Source of the DNA: Amycolatopsis arida
GTDB taxonomy: Bacteria > Actinomycetota > Actinomycetes > Mycobacteriales > Pseudonocardiaceae
Length of the DNA stretch: 64,000 nt
Assembly: GCF_900115565.1 (NCBI RefSeq)
Contig: NZ_FOWW01000002.1
Span: forward strand, 913,251 to 977,250
Direction: 5' to 3'
A model generated the notes under the pieces. It ran no database searches. It saw only the letters and a program-made list of their open reading frames with translations, and was not told the DNA's origin. Below are positions 30,580 to 40,161 of this stretch, piece after piece. Made by a program: the position numbers and the translations under genes. Positions within the stretch are counted from its first letter, which is position 1. The number at the start of each line of letters is the position of its first letter.

Positions 30580-31475
30580 CCCAGCCCTCCGCGCCGCCAG
30601 GCCGCGGCCACCGCGACCGCGTCCAGCGAGGCGCCGACCTCGTGGACCCGCACCCCCCATGCGCCGTTGGCGGCGGCCAGCGCGGAGACGGCGGCGGTGG
30701 CGTCCTCGCGGCCGGCCGGTGGGCGGGGCTCGCCGGCCGGGTCGGCCAGCAGCCGGCCGAGGAAGCGCTTGCGGGAGGCGCCGACCAGCACCGGGAAGCC
30801 GAGCGCCAGCAGGGACTCGAGGCTGTGCAGCAGGGTCCAGTCGTGCTCGGCGTGCTTGGCGAAGCCGAGGCCGGGGTCGAGCACGATGGCGTCATTGGCG
30901 ACGCCGGCGGTCAGCGCGGCCTCGACCCGGGCGGACAGCTCGGCGCGCACCTCGGCGACCACGTCGGCGTAGCTGGCGAGCGCGTTCATGTCCTTGCTGT
31001 GCCCACGCCAGTGCATGAGGATCCAGGGCTGGCCGGAGTCCGCCGCCACCCGTGCCATGTCCGGGTCGGCCAGGCCACCGGAGACGTCGTTGATCACCCG
31101 GGCACCGGCCTCCAGTGCGGCGGCGGCCACGGCGGCCCGGGTGGTGTCGACGGAGAGCAGCAGGCCGTCCGCCGCGAGGGCGCGCACCACCGGCAGCACC
31201 CTGGCGATCTCGGTGTCGGCTTCCACCCGCGCCGCGCCAGGGCGGGTGGACTCGCCGCCGACGTCGATGATGTCGGCGCCGCGCCGCCACATCTCGTGGG
31301 CGTGGGCGAGCGCGTCGTCGAGGTGGAGGTAGCGGCCACCGTCGGAGAAGGAGTCGGGCGTGACGTTGAGGACACCCATCACCACGGGTCGGCCGGGCTC
31401 GGGGAGGTCCGGGTGCAGCGGAGAGGCCGAGCGCCGCCGCTGCGGGTGGCGATGGTCGGCCGGCGGGTTGCTCAC
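30576..31475 (-). CDS. folP: Dihydropteroate synthase
   Basis: 299 residues from a GTG at 31475, overlapping the folE stop by 4 bases. A ~28-residue N-terminal extension precedes [49 protein letters not shown] and the sulfonamide-loop region [13 protein letters not shown] follow. It condenses p-aminobenzoate with the pterin pyrophosphate and is the target of sulfonamides. No resistance substitution could be judged from the sequence alone. Confidence 0.96.
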   Translation of the reverse strand: MSNPPADHRHPQRRRSASPLHPDLPEPGRPVVMGVLNVTPDSFSDGGRYLHLDDALAHAHEMWRRGADIIDVGGESTRPGAARVEADTEIARVLPVVRALAADGLLLSVDTTRAAVAAAALEAGARVINDVSGGLADPDMARVAADSGQPWILMHWRGHSKDMNALASYADVVAEVRAELSARVEAALTAGVANDAIVLDPGLGFAKHAEHDWTLLHSLESLLALGFPVLVGASRKRFLGRLLADPAGEPRPPAGREDATAAVSALAAANGAWGVRVHEVGASLDAVAVAAAWRRGGLG

Positions 31476-32068
31476 CGCCGGCCCTTGATCAGGTCGAGCG
31501 CCTCCGCCCGTGACGAGGCCGACGTCTGCAGCAGGCCGCGGACCGCGGAGGTGGTGGTACGGGCGCCGGGCTTGCGGATGCCGCGCATCGCCATGCACAG
31601 GTGCTCCGCCTCCACGACGACGATCACCCCGCGGGGCCTGAGCTTGCGCATCAACGCGTCGGCGACCTGCGAGGTGAGCCGTTCCTGCACCTGCGGGCGC
31701 CTCGCGTAGAGGTCGACCAGCCGGGCCAGCTTGGACAGTCCGGTGACCTTGCCCTCGTCGTTCGGGATGTATCCGATGTGGGCCACGCCGTGGAACGAGA
31801 GAAGGTGGTGTTCACAGACCGAGAACATCGGGATGTCGGTGACCAGGACGAGCTCCTCGTGGCACTCGTCGAAGGTCCTGTCCAGCACGGAGTCCGGCTC
31901 CTCGTAGAGGCCGGCGAACATCTCGCGGTACGCGCGGGCCACCCGGCCCGGGGTGTCGCGCAGGCCGTCGCGGTCCGGGTCCTCACCGCAGGCCAGCAGC
32001 AGCTCCCGCACGGCCTTCTCGGCGCGCGCCTGGTCGAAGATCCGACCCGTGGCGCGCGCCGAGATCAT
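31472..32068 (-). CDS. folE: GTP cyclohydrolase I
   Basis: 198 residues from the ATG at 32068, the only in-frame start between here and the ftsH coding region. Zinc ligands are in [13 protein letters not shown] and [18 protein letters not shown]-type [13 protein letters not shown] and the [10 protein letters not shown]-terminus are family-typical. It makes dihydroneopterin triphosphate from GTP, first step of folate synthesis. The ribosome site is awkward (GAGGAG abuts the ATG), so translation probably depends on ftsH translation ending 35 bases earlier. Confidence 0.95.
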   Translation of the reverse strand: MISARATGRIFDQARAEKAVRELLLACGEDPDRDGLRDTPGRVARAYREMFAGLYEEPDSVLDRTFDECHEELVLVTDIPMFSVCEHHLLSFHGVAHIGYIPNDEGKVTGLSKLARLVDLYARRPQVQERLTSQVADALMRKLRPRGVIVVVEAEHLCMAMRGIRKPGARTTTSAVRGLLQTSASSRAEALDLIKGRR

Positions 32069-32102
32069 CTCCTCGGAGAGTGCGAAGACGTTCTCCCGAA
32101 AC

Positions 32103-34556
32103 TCACTGGCGATGGTGACCGTCCGGATCGTCGGGCGACTGCCGGTGCTGCCCCTCGGGCCGACCCCGCTCTGGCTGCTGCGGGCCGCCACCGGGCTGGT
32201 TCGCGTTGGGCACGTTCGAGCGCCACGGCTGCGGCCGGCCGCTCGGCGTGGTCGCCGGCTTCCATCCCGGCGGCGCGCCGTAGTTCGGCGGCCCCGGCCG
32301 GCCGGACGGCCCACCCGACTGCGGGTCGTACTGGGGCCCGCCGTGCTGCGACGGCCACCCACCGTTCCCGGTGCCGTTCGGCCGCGCGCCGTTCGGGTAA
32401 CCACCCGGCGGCGGAGGCGCGTACGGGTTCGGGTTGGGCTGCCCACCCTGCGGCTGGCCGCCGTGCTGTGGCCGCTGCTGCGGCGGCTCGCCGCCGGACG
32501 ACCGCGGCGGCCCAGCGGGCAGGTCGCCCGCACCGGCCGCGGTACGCACCGGGGTCGGCGCCGGCTCCAGCACCGGCTTCTGCTCCCGCCGCTCCTCCTC
32601 CGGCGGCCACGGCTCGCCCCGCTCCATCGCCAGCTCGCGCGGCGTCTTCACCGGCGGCTTGTCCGAGGGCAGCCGCTCACCGAAGTCGTTGAACGTGGTG
32701 ATCCGTGGCCGCTTCTCCACCGCGGAGAAGATCCGCTCCAGGTCCCTGCGCTGCAGCGTCTCCTTCTCCAGCAGTTCGATCACGAGGTCGTCGAGCACGT
32801 CGCGGTAGGTGTTGAGCACCTCCCACGCCTCGGTGTGCGCGGTCTCGATGAGCTTGCGCACCTCCTCGTCGATCTCGTGCGCGACCTCGAGCGAGTAGTC
32901 CGGCTGGCGCCCGGCCGAGCGGCCGAGGAACGGGTCGCCGTGCTCCTGGCCGTACTTCACCGCACCGAGCCGTGGGCTCATGCCGTACTCGGTGACCATC
33001 GCCTTGGCGATCTTGGTGGCCTGCTCGATGTCGCCGGAGGCTCCGGTGGTCGGCTCGTGGAAGACCAACTCCTCCGCCGTGCGGCCGCCCATCGCGAACA
33101 CCAGGCGCCCGATCATCTCCGAGCGGGTCATCAGTTCCTTGTCGTCCTCGGGGACGAGCAGGGCGTGCCCCCCGGTGCGCCCACGCGGCAGGATGGTCAG
33201 CTTGTAGACCGGCTCGATGTCGGGCATCGCCCACGCGGCGAGGGCGTGCCCGCCCTCGTGGTAGGCGGTGATCTTCTTCTCCTTCTCGGAGATGATCCGG
33301 CTCTTGCGCGCGGGCCCACCGACCACGCGGTCGACGGCCTCCTCCAGCGCGTGGTCGTTGATCACGTGCCCGTTCTGCCGGGCGGTGAGCAGTGCCGCCT
33401 CGTTGATGACGTTGGCGAGGTCGGCACCGGACATGCCCACGGTGCGCTTGGCGAGGGTGTCGAGGTTGACGTCGGGAGCCAGCGGCTTGCCCTTGGCGTG
33501 CACCTCGAGGATGGCCTTGCGGCCGCGCAGGTCGGGCGCGGACACCGGGATCTGCCGGTCGAACCGACCCGGCCGCAGCAGGGCGGGGTCGAGGATGTCC
33601 GGCCGGTTGGTCGCGGCGATCAGGATGATGCCGCCGCGCGAGTCGAAGCCGTCCATCTCGACCAGCAGCTGGTTCAGCGTCTGCTCGCGCTCGTCGTGCC
33701 CGCCGCCGAGCCCGGCGCCACGCTGCCGGCCGACGGCGTCGATCTCGTCGACGAACACGATGCACGGCGCGTTCTGCTTGGCCTGCTCGAACAGGTCGCG
33801 CACGCGGGAGGCGCCGACACCGACGAACATCTCGACGAAGTCCGAGCCGGAGATCGTGTAGAACGGCACCCCCGCCTCGCCGGCGACCGCGCGGGCGAGC
33901 AGCGTCTTACCGGTGCCGGGCGGCCCGTAGAGCAGAACGCCCTTCGGGATCTTCGCGCCGAGCGCCTGGTAGCGCGCCGGGTTCTGGAGGAAGTCCTTGA
34001 TCTCGTGGAGTTCCTCGACGGCCTCGTCGGCTCCGGCGACATCGGTGAAGGTGGTCTTCGGCATGTCCTTGTTCAGCTGCTTGGCCTTGGACTTGCCGAA
34101 GTTGAGCACCCGGTTGCCGCCGCCCTGGGCGTTGTTCATCATCCACATCAGCAGCAGCAACAGCAGGCCCAGCGGGATCATGTAGATCAACAGCTGGGTG
34201 ACGAACGACTGCTGCGTGACCGTGGTGCCGAACTTGAGGTCCTGCTCGCCGGAGCGCGCGTTGAGCAGGGCGCGGTAGATGTCGTCGCCGGCGGCCGCGG
34301 GGAACTTGGCGAGAACCTGCTCGGCCTGCTTGCCGTCGTGTTCGATCGGCGTGTTCAGGGTGAGCTTGAGCTGCTGTTCCTTGTCCTCGAGAGTGGCTTC
34401 CTTGACGTTGCCACTCCGGATCTGCTCCATCGCCTGCGACGTCGGGATCTCGGTGTAGTTACGATCACCGTCGAAGATCGAGCTGAAGGCGAAGTAGAGC
34501 AGCAGAACCGCAACTATCCACAGTAGTGGGTTCTTGAGCAGGCGCTTGCGGTCCAT
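32103..34556 (-). CDS. ftsH: ATP-dependent zinc metalloprotease FtsH
   Basis: 817 residues from the ATG at 34556. Two membrane helices (about 10-28 and 120-140) flank an extracytoplasmic domain; Walker A GPPGTGKT at 211-218, Walker B IVFVDEID, second region of homology [20 protein letters not shown], and the zinc site HEGGH at 433-437. The last ~140 residues are Pro/Gly/Asn/Gln-rich and disordered, far longer than in E. coli but similar in style to mycobacterial FtsH. It degrades membrane and regulatory proteins. An upstream ATG would add 17 residues. It heads the folate cluster on this strand. Confidence 0.96.
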   Translation of the reverse strand: MDRKRLLKNPLLWIVAVLLLYFAFSSIFDGDRNYTEIPTSQAMEQIRSGNVKEATLEDKEQQLKLTLNTPIEHDGKQAEQVLAKFPAAAGDDIYRALLNARSGEQDLKFGTTVTQQSFVTQLLIYMIPLGLLLLLLMWMMNNAQGGGNRVLNFGKSKAKQLNKDMPKTTFTDVAGADEAVEELHEIKDFLQNPARYQALGAKIPKGVLLYGPPGTGKTLLARAVAGEAGVPFYTISGSDFVEMFVGVGASRVRDLFEQAKQNAPCIVFVDEIDAVGRQRGAGLGGGHDEREQTLNQLLVEMDGFDSRGGIILIAATNRPDILDPALLRPGRFDRQIPVSAPDLRGRKAILEVHAKGKPLAPDVNLDTLAKRTVGMSGADLANVINEAALLTARQNGHVINDHALEEAVDRVVGGPARKSRIISEKEKKITAYHEGGHALAAWAMPDIEPVYKLTILPRGRTGGHALLVPEDDKELMTRSEMIGRLVFAMGGRTAEELVFHEPTTGASGDIEQATKIAKAMVTEYGMSPRLGAVKYGQEHGDPFLGRSAGRQPDYSLEVAHEIDEEVRKLIETAHTEAWEVLNTYRDVLDDLVIELLEKETLQRRDLERIFSAVEKRPRITTFNDFGERLPSDKPPVKTPRELAMERGEPWPPEEERREQKPVLEPAPTPVRTAAGAGDLPAGPPRSSGGEPPQQRPQHGGQPQGGQPNPNPYAPPPPGGYPNGARPNGTGNGGWPSQHGGPQYDPQSGGPSGRPGPPNYGAPPGWKPATTPSGRPQPWRSNVPNANQPGGGPQQPERGRPEGQHRQSPDDPDGHHRQ

Positions 34557-34913
34557 TCGACTCGGCCGTGGTGGCCTCGACCCTCCCTGGCTAGGCGGTA
34601 GATGTGACATCCGCCGGCATGTGTTGACAACTGCTGGTGCTCGGGGGCGCACCCGTCCCACCAGGGTACCGTCCAGCCGCGGCGAGCCCCGGTGAGCCTC
34701 TGCGGGACAACGGCCGGTACCTCGCCGATGTTCCCACCGGGTGGTCAAAGACTCAATGAGCCTTCGGTCGCGTCCCGCCGGCCGGACCGAACCGGGCGCT
34801 CGGCGACGCCACCGCCGCGCGACCCCCGCCGGGGTGTTCGCCCAGCTCAGGGCCGGAGCAGCCGGTCGGCCGGATCAGCGCCGGTCGGACCGCTCGCCGC
34901 TGCTCCGGGCCGG
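34557..34913. other. Spacer between the ESX cassette and ftsH
   Basis: 357 bases without a gene. It contains the probable terminator of the ESX cassette next to the espG stop and the ftsH promoter region; I could not assign -35/-10 boxes. Confidence 0.7.
34851..34911 (-). terminator. Probable terminator of the ESX cassette
   Basis: GGCCGGAGCAGC (34851-34862) pairs with GCTGCTCCGGGCC (34899-34911) with one bulge, closing a GC-rich loop with inner pairing. It begins 2 bases after the espG-like stop. Confidence 0.5.
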
Positions 34914-35765
34914 TCAGCGCCAGTCGGTGACGGAGGCGACCAGCTCGCCGAGCCGGGTGCGCAACGTCTTGGCGTCGGCGGGCGACACGGTGACCCACTC
35001 ACGCCCGTCCGGACCGGGCCGGGTGAGGCTGAGGTAGCGGCCGGTGGCGGTGTCGAACCAGGCCAGCACCGGCGAGCGGCGCCTGGCGCCGAGCGAGCTC
35101 CGGCTGTTCGCGGCGAGCTGGCCGCCGCGCAGCCGCGGCTGCCCGGCGAGCTGGGCGTACGCCTGCCTCGGGTCGCTCGGCCGGTCGGCCAGGCCGGTCC
35201 TCGGTCGCGGCTGCCGGCGGCCGAGCCCGGCCTTACCGCGCTCCTCCTCGTCCGGCTGACCGGCGCCGACGGTCGCCCTGGCCGGCGGCACCCGCAGCGC
35301 CTCCTCCAACGGCAGCGTGGCCGACGCCTCGGTGCCGCGGGGGCCGGAGGGCAGCAGGTCGACCACGGTGGAGGCCACCGCCTCGGGGTAGATCGGGCGC
35401 AGCCAGATCCCGTCGGCGTCCTGGATCGCCACCACCGCCTTCCTGCCGTCGGAGGCGGCGAGCACCCCGACCGGCGGCGCCTGGAACTCGGGGATGTGCA
35501 GCGCGTCGACACTCACCGTCGGCCGGGCGAGCAGCGTCAGCCACTCGTCCACGTACGGCTCGAGCCGGCCCTGCTGGTCCCGAATGCCGCGGGCCCTGAG
35601 CTCGGTGTGCACGCGGTTGCGCAGCGCCACCCGCTCGTCCTCGGTGGCACCGTGCGAGCGCACCTTGAGTGGGTACGGAAGCTCCCCGAGCCGCATCGCC
35701 TCCCAGAGGAAGTCGAACGCGATCGGGGTGAAGAACTCCTGTCCGGTCACTGTCCTCCCCGTCAT
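34914..35765 (-). CDS. EspG-like ESX secretion-associated protein (copy 1)
   Basis: 283 residues from an ATG at 35765. The EspG family pattern is clear: FLWEAMRLGELPYPLKVRSHG near the start, central GRKAVVAIQDADGIWLRPI-VVDLLPSGPRG, and the C-terminal GGQLAANSR-SPVLAWFDTATGRYLSL-WVTVSPADAKTLRTRLGEL. EspG proteins are cytosolic chaperones that hold PPE partners and deliver them to the ESX type VII secretion machine. It lies downstream of a second espG-like gene and a PPE-like gene on the same strand. A ~25-residue basic insert (residues 170-205) is unusual. Confidence 0.85.
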   Translation of the reverse strand: MTGRTVTGQEFFTPIAFDFLWEAMRLGELPYPLKVRSHGATEDERVALRNRVHTELRARGIRDQQGRLEPYVDEWLTLLARPTVSVDALHIPEFQAPPVGVLAASDGRKAVVAIQDADGIWLRPIYPEAVASTVVDLLPSGPRGTEASATLPLEEALRVPPARATVGAGQPDEEERGKAGLGRRQPRPRTGLADRPSDPRQAYAQLAGQPRLRGGQLAANSRSSLGARRRSPVLAWFDTATGRYLSLTRPGPDGREWVTVSPADAKTLRTRLGELVASVTDWR

Positions 35766-35873
35766 CACCGAACCCGCCGCCGGCCACCGCGCCGACCCGA
35801 GGCCGCACGCTACCCAGTCCTCGACCGGCCGCGCATCCCCCGCCCGGTGGTCACCCGGTCACCGCGGCGTCGT

Positions 35874-35907
35874 GATCACAGCGGCGCGGCGATCACAGCG
35901 GCGCGGC
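35874..35907 (-). repeat. 17-bp tandem duplication spanning the espG-like stop
   Basis: GATCACAGCGGCGCGGC occurs twice head to tail at 35874-35890 and 35891-35907. The unit includes the TGA of the upstream espG-like gene (35893-35895), so the stop codon is duplicated. Confidence 0.9.
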
Positions 35908-36681
35908 GGTGGCCCTGGCCGCGGTGGCGAGCATCTCGCCGAGCCGGTGCCGGAGGGTGGGCGCGTCGGCGGGGGCGATGGTGATCCAGTCCCGGCCGTC
36001 CCGGCCACGCGTGGCCTGGGTGAAGTAGCGGCCGGCGTCGGTGTCGAACCAGCTCAGCACCGGCGAGCGGCTCCGCCCACCGGTCCGGCCCCTGGCGTTC
36101 GCGCCGATCTGGCCGCCGCGCAGCCGGGGCTGGGCGTGCAGCCGGGCCAACGCCTTGCGGTCCTCGTCGGCGCTCGCCCTGCCGTCGGCCGTGCCGCGGC
36201 GCTGCAGGAAGTCGGCTCCGGAGCCGGACATCAGCTGCTCCAGCGGCACGGTGATGGACTTCTCGGTGCCCCGGGGCGCCGCCGGCAGCAGCCCGACGAT
36301 CGCACTGGCCAGCCCGTCGGCCGGGACGTCGCGCAGGTGCAGGCCGCGCCCGTCCTGCACCGCCAGCAGGCCCTGCCCGCCGACCGCCGCGGCCACCGCG
36401 AGCAGCGGCTCGGCGTCCGGTGCGGTGATGTGCACGGAGTCCAGGCTCAGGTCGGGCCGGGCGAGCAGGCCCAGCCGGTCCTCGAGGCGCGGCTCGGCCC
36501 TGCCGCCCGCGTCGGCGAGGCCGCGGCGGCCCAGCTCCGCCAGCACCTGCCGGCGGAGCTGGGCCCGCTCGTCCATCGTGCGGCCGTGCGAGCGCACCGA
36601 GAACGGGTACGGCGGCTCACCGAGGTCGAGCGACTCCCAGAGGAAGTCCAGCTCCAGCGGAGTGAGGAACTCCGCCGCCAC
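35893..36681 (-). CDS. EspG-like ESX secretion-associated protein (copy 2)
   Basis: 262 residues from a GTG at 36681, one base after the PPE-like stop. Same architecture as its neighbour: FLTPLELDFLWESLDLGEPPYPFSVRSHG, DLSLDSVHITAPDAEPLLAV, IVGLLPAAPRGTEKSITVP, RLRGGQIGANARGR and SPVLSWFDTDAGRYF-WITIAPADAPTLRHRLGEML. The two EspG proteins are about half identical by eye, indicating a tandem duplication. The tight link to the PPE-like gene suggests this copy is its dedicated chaperone. Confidence 0.87.
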   Translation of the reverse strand: MAAEFLTPLELDFLWESLDLGEPPYPFSVRSHGRTMDERAQLRRQVLAELGRRGLADAGGRAEPRLEDRLGLLARPDLSLDSVHITAPDAEPLLAVAAAVGGQGLLAVQDGRGLHLRDVPADGLASAIVGLLPAAPRGTEKSITVPLEQLMSGSGADFLQRRGTADGRASADEDRKALARLHAQPRLRGGQIGANARGRTGGRSRSPVLSWFDTDAGRYFTQATRGRDGRDWITIAPADAPTLRHRLGEMLATAARATAAPL

Positions 36682-36682
36682 C

Positions 36683-38014
36683 TCAGCGGTCCTCGGCCTC
36701 GGTCCACGCGCCGATCACCGGCGGCGGAGTGGCCTCGTTGGCGCCGAACGCGTCGTCGGGGTCGGGTTCGATGAGGAAGGAGGCGTGCGTGTGCTCCTTG
36801 TCCTCCTCGGCCTGGCGGGCACCCATGCCGGGGGCCATCGGGGCCGCGCCGGAGGGCGGGACCTGCCCGCCGCCGATGGTGCCGCCGGGCGAGACCACAC
36901 CCTGGCCCTGCGGGGTGACCGACGCGGCGCTGGCGCCCTGGCCGCTGTTGGCCGAGGCACCGGTCTCCGCGGCCGACTGCTTGGTGCTGCCGCTCCGGTT
37001 GCCCTTGGCCAGCGCCTTGGCCCCCGCGGCGCCGAGGCCGGCGCCCAGCGCGGCGCCGCCGATCAGCCCGAGGTTGCTGCCGCCGCCGCTCGGGGCGGGC
37101 CCCTGGCCAGGGGCCACCGCGCCGACGCCGACCGAGCTGCCGGCGCCGGGCGCGGCCGGGGTGGGTGCCGCACCGGGGGCGCCCTGGTCACCGGACGCGG
37201 CCACGTGCTCGCTCGCCACGGCGCCCAGCTGGCCCCCGACACGGCCGGCGACCCCGTCCACCATGCCGTGCCCGCCGGCCAACCCGAACGCGCCGACCGA
37301 GCCGACCGACCCGCCGACCGCGTCGGGGTTGGTCGCCACCGGCTTGAGGCCGAGCGACTCGGGGCCGAAGCTCGGCGTGGTGTTGTCGACCTCGGACATC
37401 GCCTTGGTGAAGGCGTTGAAGTACTGGACCTGCTGCGCCTTGACGGCGTTGCACTCGTCGAACTTGGCCTTCATGTCCGGGGTGAGCGCGGCGGGGCCGC
37501 CGGCCAGCATCTCGGCCAGCTCCTGACCCGGGTCGAACTCCTTGCCCGCGGGCATCTTCTTCAACTCGGCGGCCGCCGCGGCCTGCTGGCCGAGGCGGTG
37601 TCCCATGGTCCGCGCGGCCTCGGCGGCCTGTGAGCCGGAGTTGGCGATCGCCACCAGCGCGCCCTGCGCGGCGCCGGCGCCCTGCCCGACCCAGGCGGCG
37701 CCCAGCTCGGAGATCGCCGTGTACAGCTCGTTGGCGACCTGGTCGAGCTCGGAGGCGTGGCCCAGCCACGTCTGGCCGGTGGCCTCGGCGCTGGCCGGCT
37801 CGTTGTCGACCGTCGCGCTGAGGTAGAGCTCGTTGCTGTCGTAGGCGGCCCAGTTCGGCGGGCTGCCGATGGCGCGCTCGTCGTCGTACTGGAAGCCGTC
37901 GGACCGGCCGCGGGCCTGCTCGACGATGGTCTCGGCGGCCGAGTTGTCGCCGAGCGGAACGGCGGTGCCGCCGGCCGGCGTGCTGGAGTCGTCGGTGTAG
38001 TTGGTGTCGACCAT
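36683..38014 (-). CDS. PPE-like ESX substrate
   Basis: 443 residues from an ATG at 38014 (GGGGGA 9 bases upstream). The N-terminal ~190 residues are helical and PPE-like: GSPPNWAAYDSNELYLSATVD is the actinobacterial counterpart of the PPE start, NEPASAEATGQTWL is conserved, and AWVGQGA is the W-x-G turn. The rest is a Gly/Ala/Pro-rich, low-complexity region with short glycine repeats, ending in an acidic tail. Expected to be secreted or surface-exposed through an ESX system with a PE-like partner. The ESX core genes are not in this window. Confidence 0.83.
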   Translation of the reverse strand: MVDTNYTDDSSTPAGGTAVPLGDNSAAETIVEQARGRSDGFQYDDERAIGSPPNWAAYDSNELYLSATVDNEPASAEATGQTWLGHASELDQVANELYTAISELGAAWVGQGAGAAQGALVAIANSGSQAAEAARTMGHRLGQQAAAAAELKKMPAGKEFDPGQELAEMLAGGPAALTPDMKAKFDECNAVKAQQVQYFNAFTKAMSEVDNTTPSFGPESLGLKPVATNPDAVGGSVGSVGAFGLAGGHGMVDGVAGRVGGQLGAVASEHVAASGDQGAPGAAPTPAAPGAGSSVGVGAVAPGQGPAPSGGGSNLGLIGGAALGAGLGAAGAKALAKGNRSGSTKQSAAETGASANSGQGASAASVTPQGQGVVSPGGTIGGGQVPPSGAAPMAPGMGARQAEEDKEHTHASFLIEPDPDDAFGANEATPPPVIGAWTEAEDR

Positions 38015-38034
38015 GATCTCGGATCCCCCTGGTC

Positions 38035-38406
38035 TCACACGTGTCGCCGGAACGGCTGGGCGTTGGCGTCGTCGATCTCCTGGTACCGGCTCATCGCCGT
38101 GACGATCGCCTGCTCGGCCTGGTCGTACTGGATGTAGAGGTTGCGCAGGGCCTGCGCGTAGGAGTCGTCGTCGCCCCCGGCGGCACGCTTGGCCATCTTG
38201 GCCGAGATCGCCTGGCCGACCGGGTTCGCGCCCAGCTTCGGCGCCTCGGCGAGCGCACCGGCGCCCCGCAGCAGACTCTCCACGGCGTCCTTGCCGCCGC
38301 GAATCTTCCGCAACACCGTCTGCGCCGCGTCCGGGTCGACCCCGATCTGCCCGCTGACCGCGGCGCTACGGAAGGCTTCCGCGTCCGCGAAGCTCCTGTT
38401 GCCCAT
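38035..38406 (-). CDS. Small helical ESX-associated (PE-like) protein
   Basis: 123 residues from an ATG at 38406. No signal peptide or membrane segment. Helical throughout, with VDPDAAQTVLRKIRGGKDAVESLL, LGANPVGQAISAKMAKRAAGGDD and DQAEQAIVTAMSRYQEIDDAN, the form seen in proteins encoded just before PPE-like genes in Pseudonocardiaceae. A role as the PE-like half of a PE/PPE heterodimer is inferred from size, helicity and position. First gene of the cassette; 20 bases before the PPE-like start. Confidence 0.75.
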   Translation of the reverse strand: MGNRSFADAEAFRSAAVSGQIGVDPDAAQTVLRKIRGGKDAVESLLRGAGALAEAPKLGANPVGQAISAKMAKRAAGGDDDSYAQALRNLYIQYDQAEQAIVTAMSRYQEIDDANAQPFRRHV

Positions 38407-38584
38407 CTCGACTCTCCCTGTCCCCACCAACGGCGCCGCGCCGGTCACGCGGACGCGGTCTTCGCATAGGCTAACGCAACGAGTGCGCCGGTATGACGCG
38501 TTCGGGGGACAAGGGGTTCCGAATCGGCCACGAGTTCACCGCGCGGGTTCACCCGCCGTTTCCCGATCCGTCGTCGGAGCCGAC

Positions 38585-38612
38585 ATCAGCCGTCGTCAGC
38601 CGTCGTCAGCCG
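38585..38612 (-). repeat. 10-bp tandem repeat spanning the hpt stop
   Basis: GGCTGACGAC (minus strand) repeated at 38603-38612 and 38593-38602, with a partial third unit. The unit contains the TGA that ends hpt (38606-38608). Confidence 0.85.
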
Positions 38613-39157
38613 GCGTACACCTTGGGGTCGAGGGTGCCGATGTAGGGCAGGTCGCGGTACCGCTCGGCGTAGTCGAGGCCGTAGCCGACCACGAACTCGT
38701 TGGGGATGTCGAACCCGACGTAGGCCACCGGGACGTCCACCTTCACCGCCTCGGGCTTGCGCAGCAGCGAGCACACCCGCAGCGCGGCCGGGTTGCGGCT
38801 GGCCAGGTTCTTCAGCAGCCAGGACAGCGTCAGGCCGGAGTCGACGATGTCCTCGACGATCAGCACCCGCCGGCCGGCGATGTCGCGGTCGAGGTCCTTG
38901 AGGATCCGCACCACGCCGGACGAGGACGTCGCCGAGCCGTACGAGGAGACCGCCATGAACTCCAGCTGCGCGGGCACCGGCAGCGCCCTGGCGAAGTCGG
39001 TCATGAACATCACCGCGCCCTTGAGCACCCCCACCAGCAGCAGGTCGGAGCCGTCCTCCGCCGCGTAGTCCTCCGCGACCTGCCGGGCCAGCTCAGTGAC
39101 CTTGTCCTTGATCTGCTGCTCGGTGATGAGCACGGAGGCGATCTCGCCTTCGTACAC
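38606..39157 (-). CDS. hpt: Hypoxanthine phosphoribosyltransferase
   Basis: 183 residues from a GTG at 39157 (GAGGGG 7 bases upstream). PRPP-binding loop [14 protein letters not shown], active-site flexible loop with [11 protein letters not shown], and C-terminal [23 protein letters not shown]. It salvages hypoxanthine and guanine. It starts 2 bases after the tilS stop, the conserved tilS-hpt pair. Confidence 0.96.
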   Translation of the reverse strand: MYEGEIASVLITEQQIKDKVTELARQVAEDYAAEDGSDLLLVGVLKGAVMFMTDFARALPVPAQLEFMAVSSYGSATSSSGVVRILKDLDRDIAGRRVLIVEDIVDSGLTLSWLLKNLASRNPAALRVCSLLRKPEAVKVDVPVAYVGFDIPNEFVVGYGLDYAERYRDLPYIGTLDPKVYAG

Positions 39158-39159
39158 GG

Positions 39160-40161
39160 TCAGTCCCCTCTGGTGGTGGGTGGCTCGGGTGGAACAACGC
39201 AGAGCTTGCCATGCGTCCTGCGCGCCTCGACGTGGCCCGGCAGCCACACGCCGCCCTGGCCGCGCCACTCGCCAACGAGGGCGTCGACGGACCGCAGGTG
39301 CGCGTCGGTGAGCTCGCGGACCCCCGCGTCCAGCAGCCACCGGCGCAGCACCCGCCGGCGCAGCGCGGCCGGCGCCGGCTCGAGCACCACCACGTCGAGA
39401 TCGGCACCAGCGCGGGCCCGGTCGAGCAGGTCGGCGGCCAGCTCGTCGAGCGCGTCGCCGTCCTCGCGCAGCTGCGCGGCGGTGCGGGCCAGCGCCGCGG
39501 CCACCCCGCCGGCGAGCACGTCCTCCAGCAGCGGCAGCACCTCGGTGCGCAGCCGCACCCGGGTGAACCGGGGGTCGGCGTTGTGCGGGTCGACCCACGG
39601 CCGCACGCCGAGCGCCGCGCACGCCGCCGTCGTGGTGGATCGTGGCACGTCCAGCAGGGGTCGGGCCCACGGCGGGTCCAGCGGGCGCATGCCGGCCAGT
39701 GACCGCGGCCCCGAGCCCCGGCCGAGGCCCAGCAGCACGGTCTCCGCCTGGTCGTCGCGGGTGTGCCCGAGCAGCACGAGCGCGTCCGGAGCGGGCAACG
39801 CCCCGCGCAGCGCGGCGTAGCGGGCGGCGCGAGCGGCTGCCTCGGGACCGCCCGGCCCGTGCACGCTGACCGGGAGCACCTCCGCGGTGTTCGCGCCGAG
39901 CCAGAGGGCGGTGCCGGCGGCGGTGCGGGCCACCTCGGCCGAGCCTGGCTGCAGGCCGTGGTCGACGACCAGTGCCCGGACCCGCAGCCCCGCCCTCCTG
40001 GCGGTGAACGCGGCCGCCTCGGTCAACGCCAGCGAGTCGGCGCCACCGGAGACCGCGACGCAGAGCTCACCGCGGCGCAGGTGCCCAGCGTGCTCGGGAA
40101 CGTCGAGGAAGGCACGCACCGACCGGCGCACCCGCGCGACCGCGGGGTCCGGTCCGGTCAC
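39160..40161 (-). CDS. tilS: tRNA(Ile)-lysidine synthase
   Basis: 333 residues from a GTG at 40161 that overlaps the stop of the DUF2342 gene by 4 bases. The PP-loop SGGADSLAL and [28 protein letters not shown] are the catalytic signatures. It adds lysine to C34 of tRNA-Ile so that AUA is read correctly; essential. The C-terminal domain is short as in other actinobacteria. Confidence 0.95.
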   Translation of the reverse strand: MTGPDPAVARVRRSVRAFLDVPEHAGHLRRGELCVAVSGGADSLALTEAAAFTARRAGLRVRALVVDHGLQPGSAEVARTAAGTALWLGANTAEVLPVSVHGPGGPEAAARAARYAALRGALPAPDALVLLGHTRDDQAETVLLGLGRGSGPRSLAGMRPLDPPWARPLLDVPRSTTTAACAALGVRPWVDPHNADPRFTRVRLRTEVLPLLEDVLAGGVAAALARTAAQLREDGDALDELAADLLDRARAGADLDVVVLEPAPAALRRRVLRRWLLDAGVRELTDAHLRSVDALVGEWRGQGGVWLPGHVEARRTHGKLCVVPPEPPTTRGD

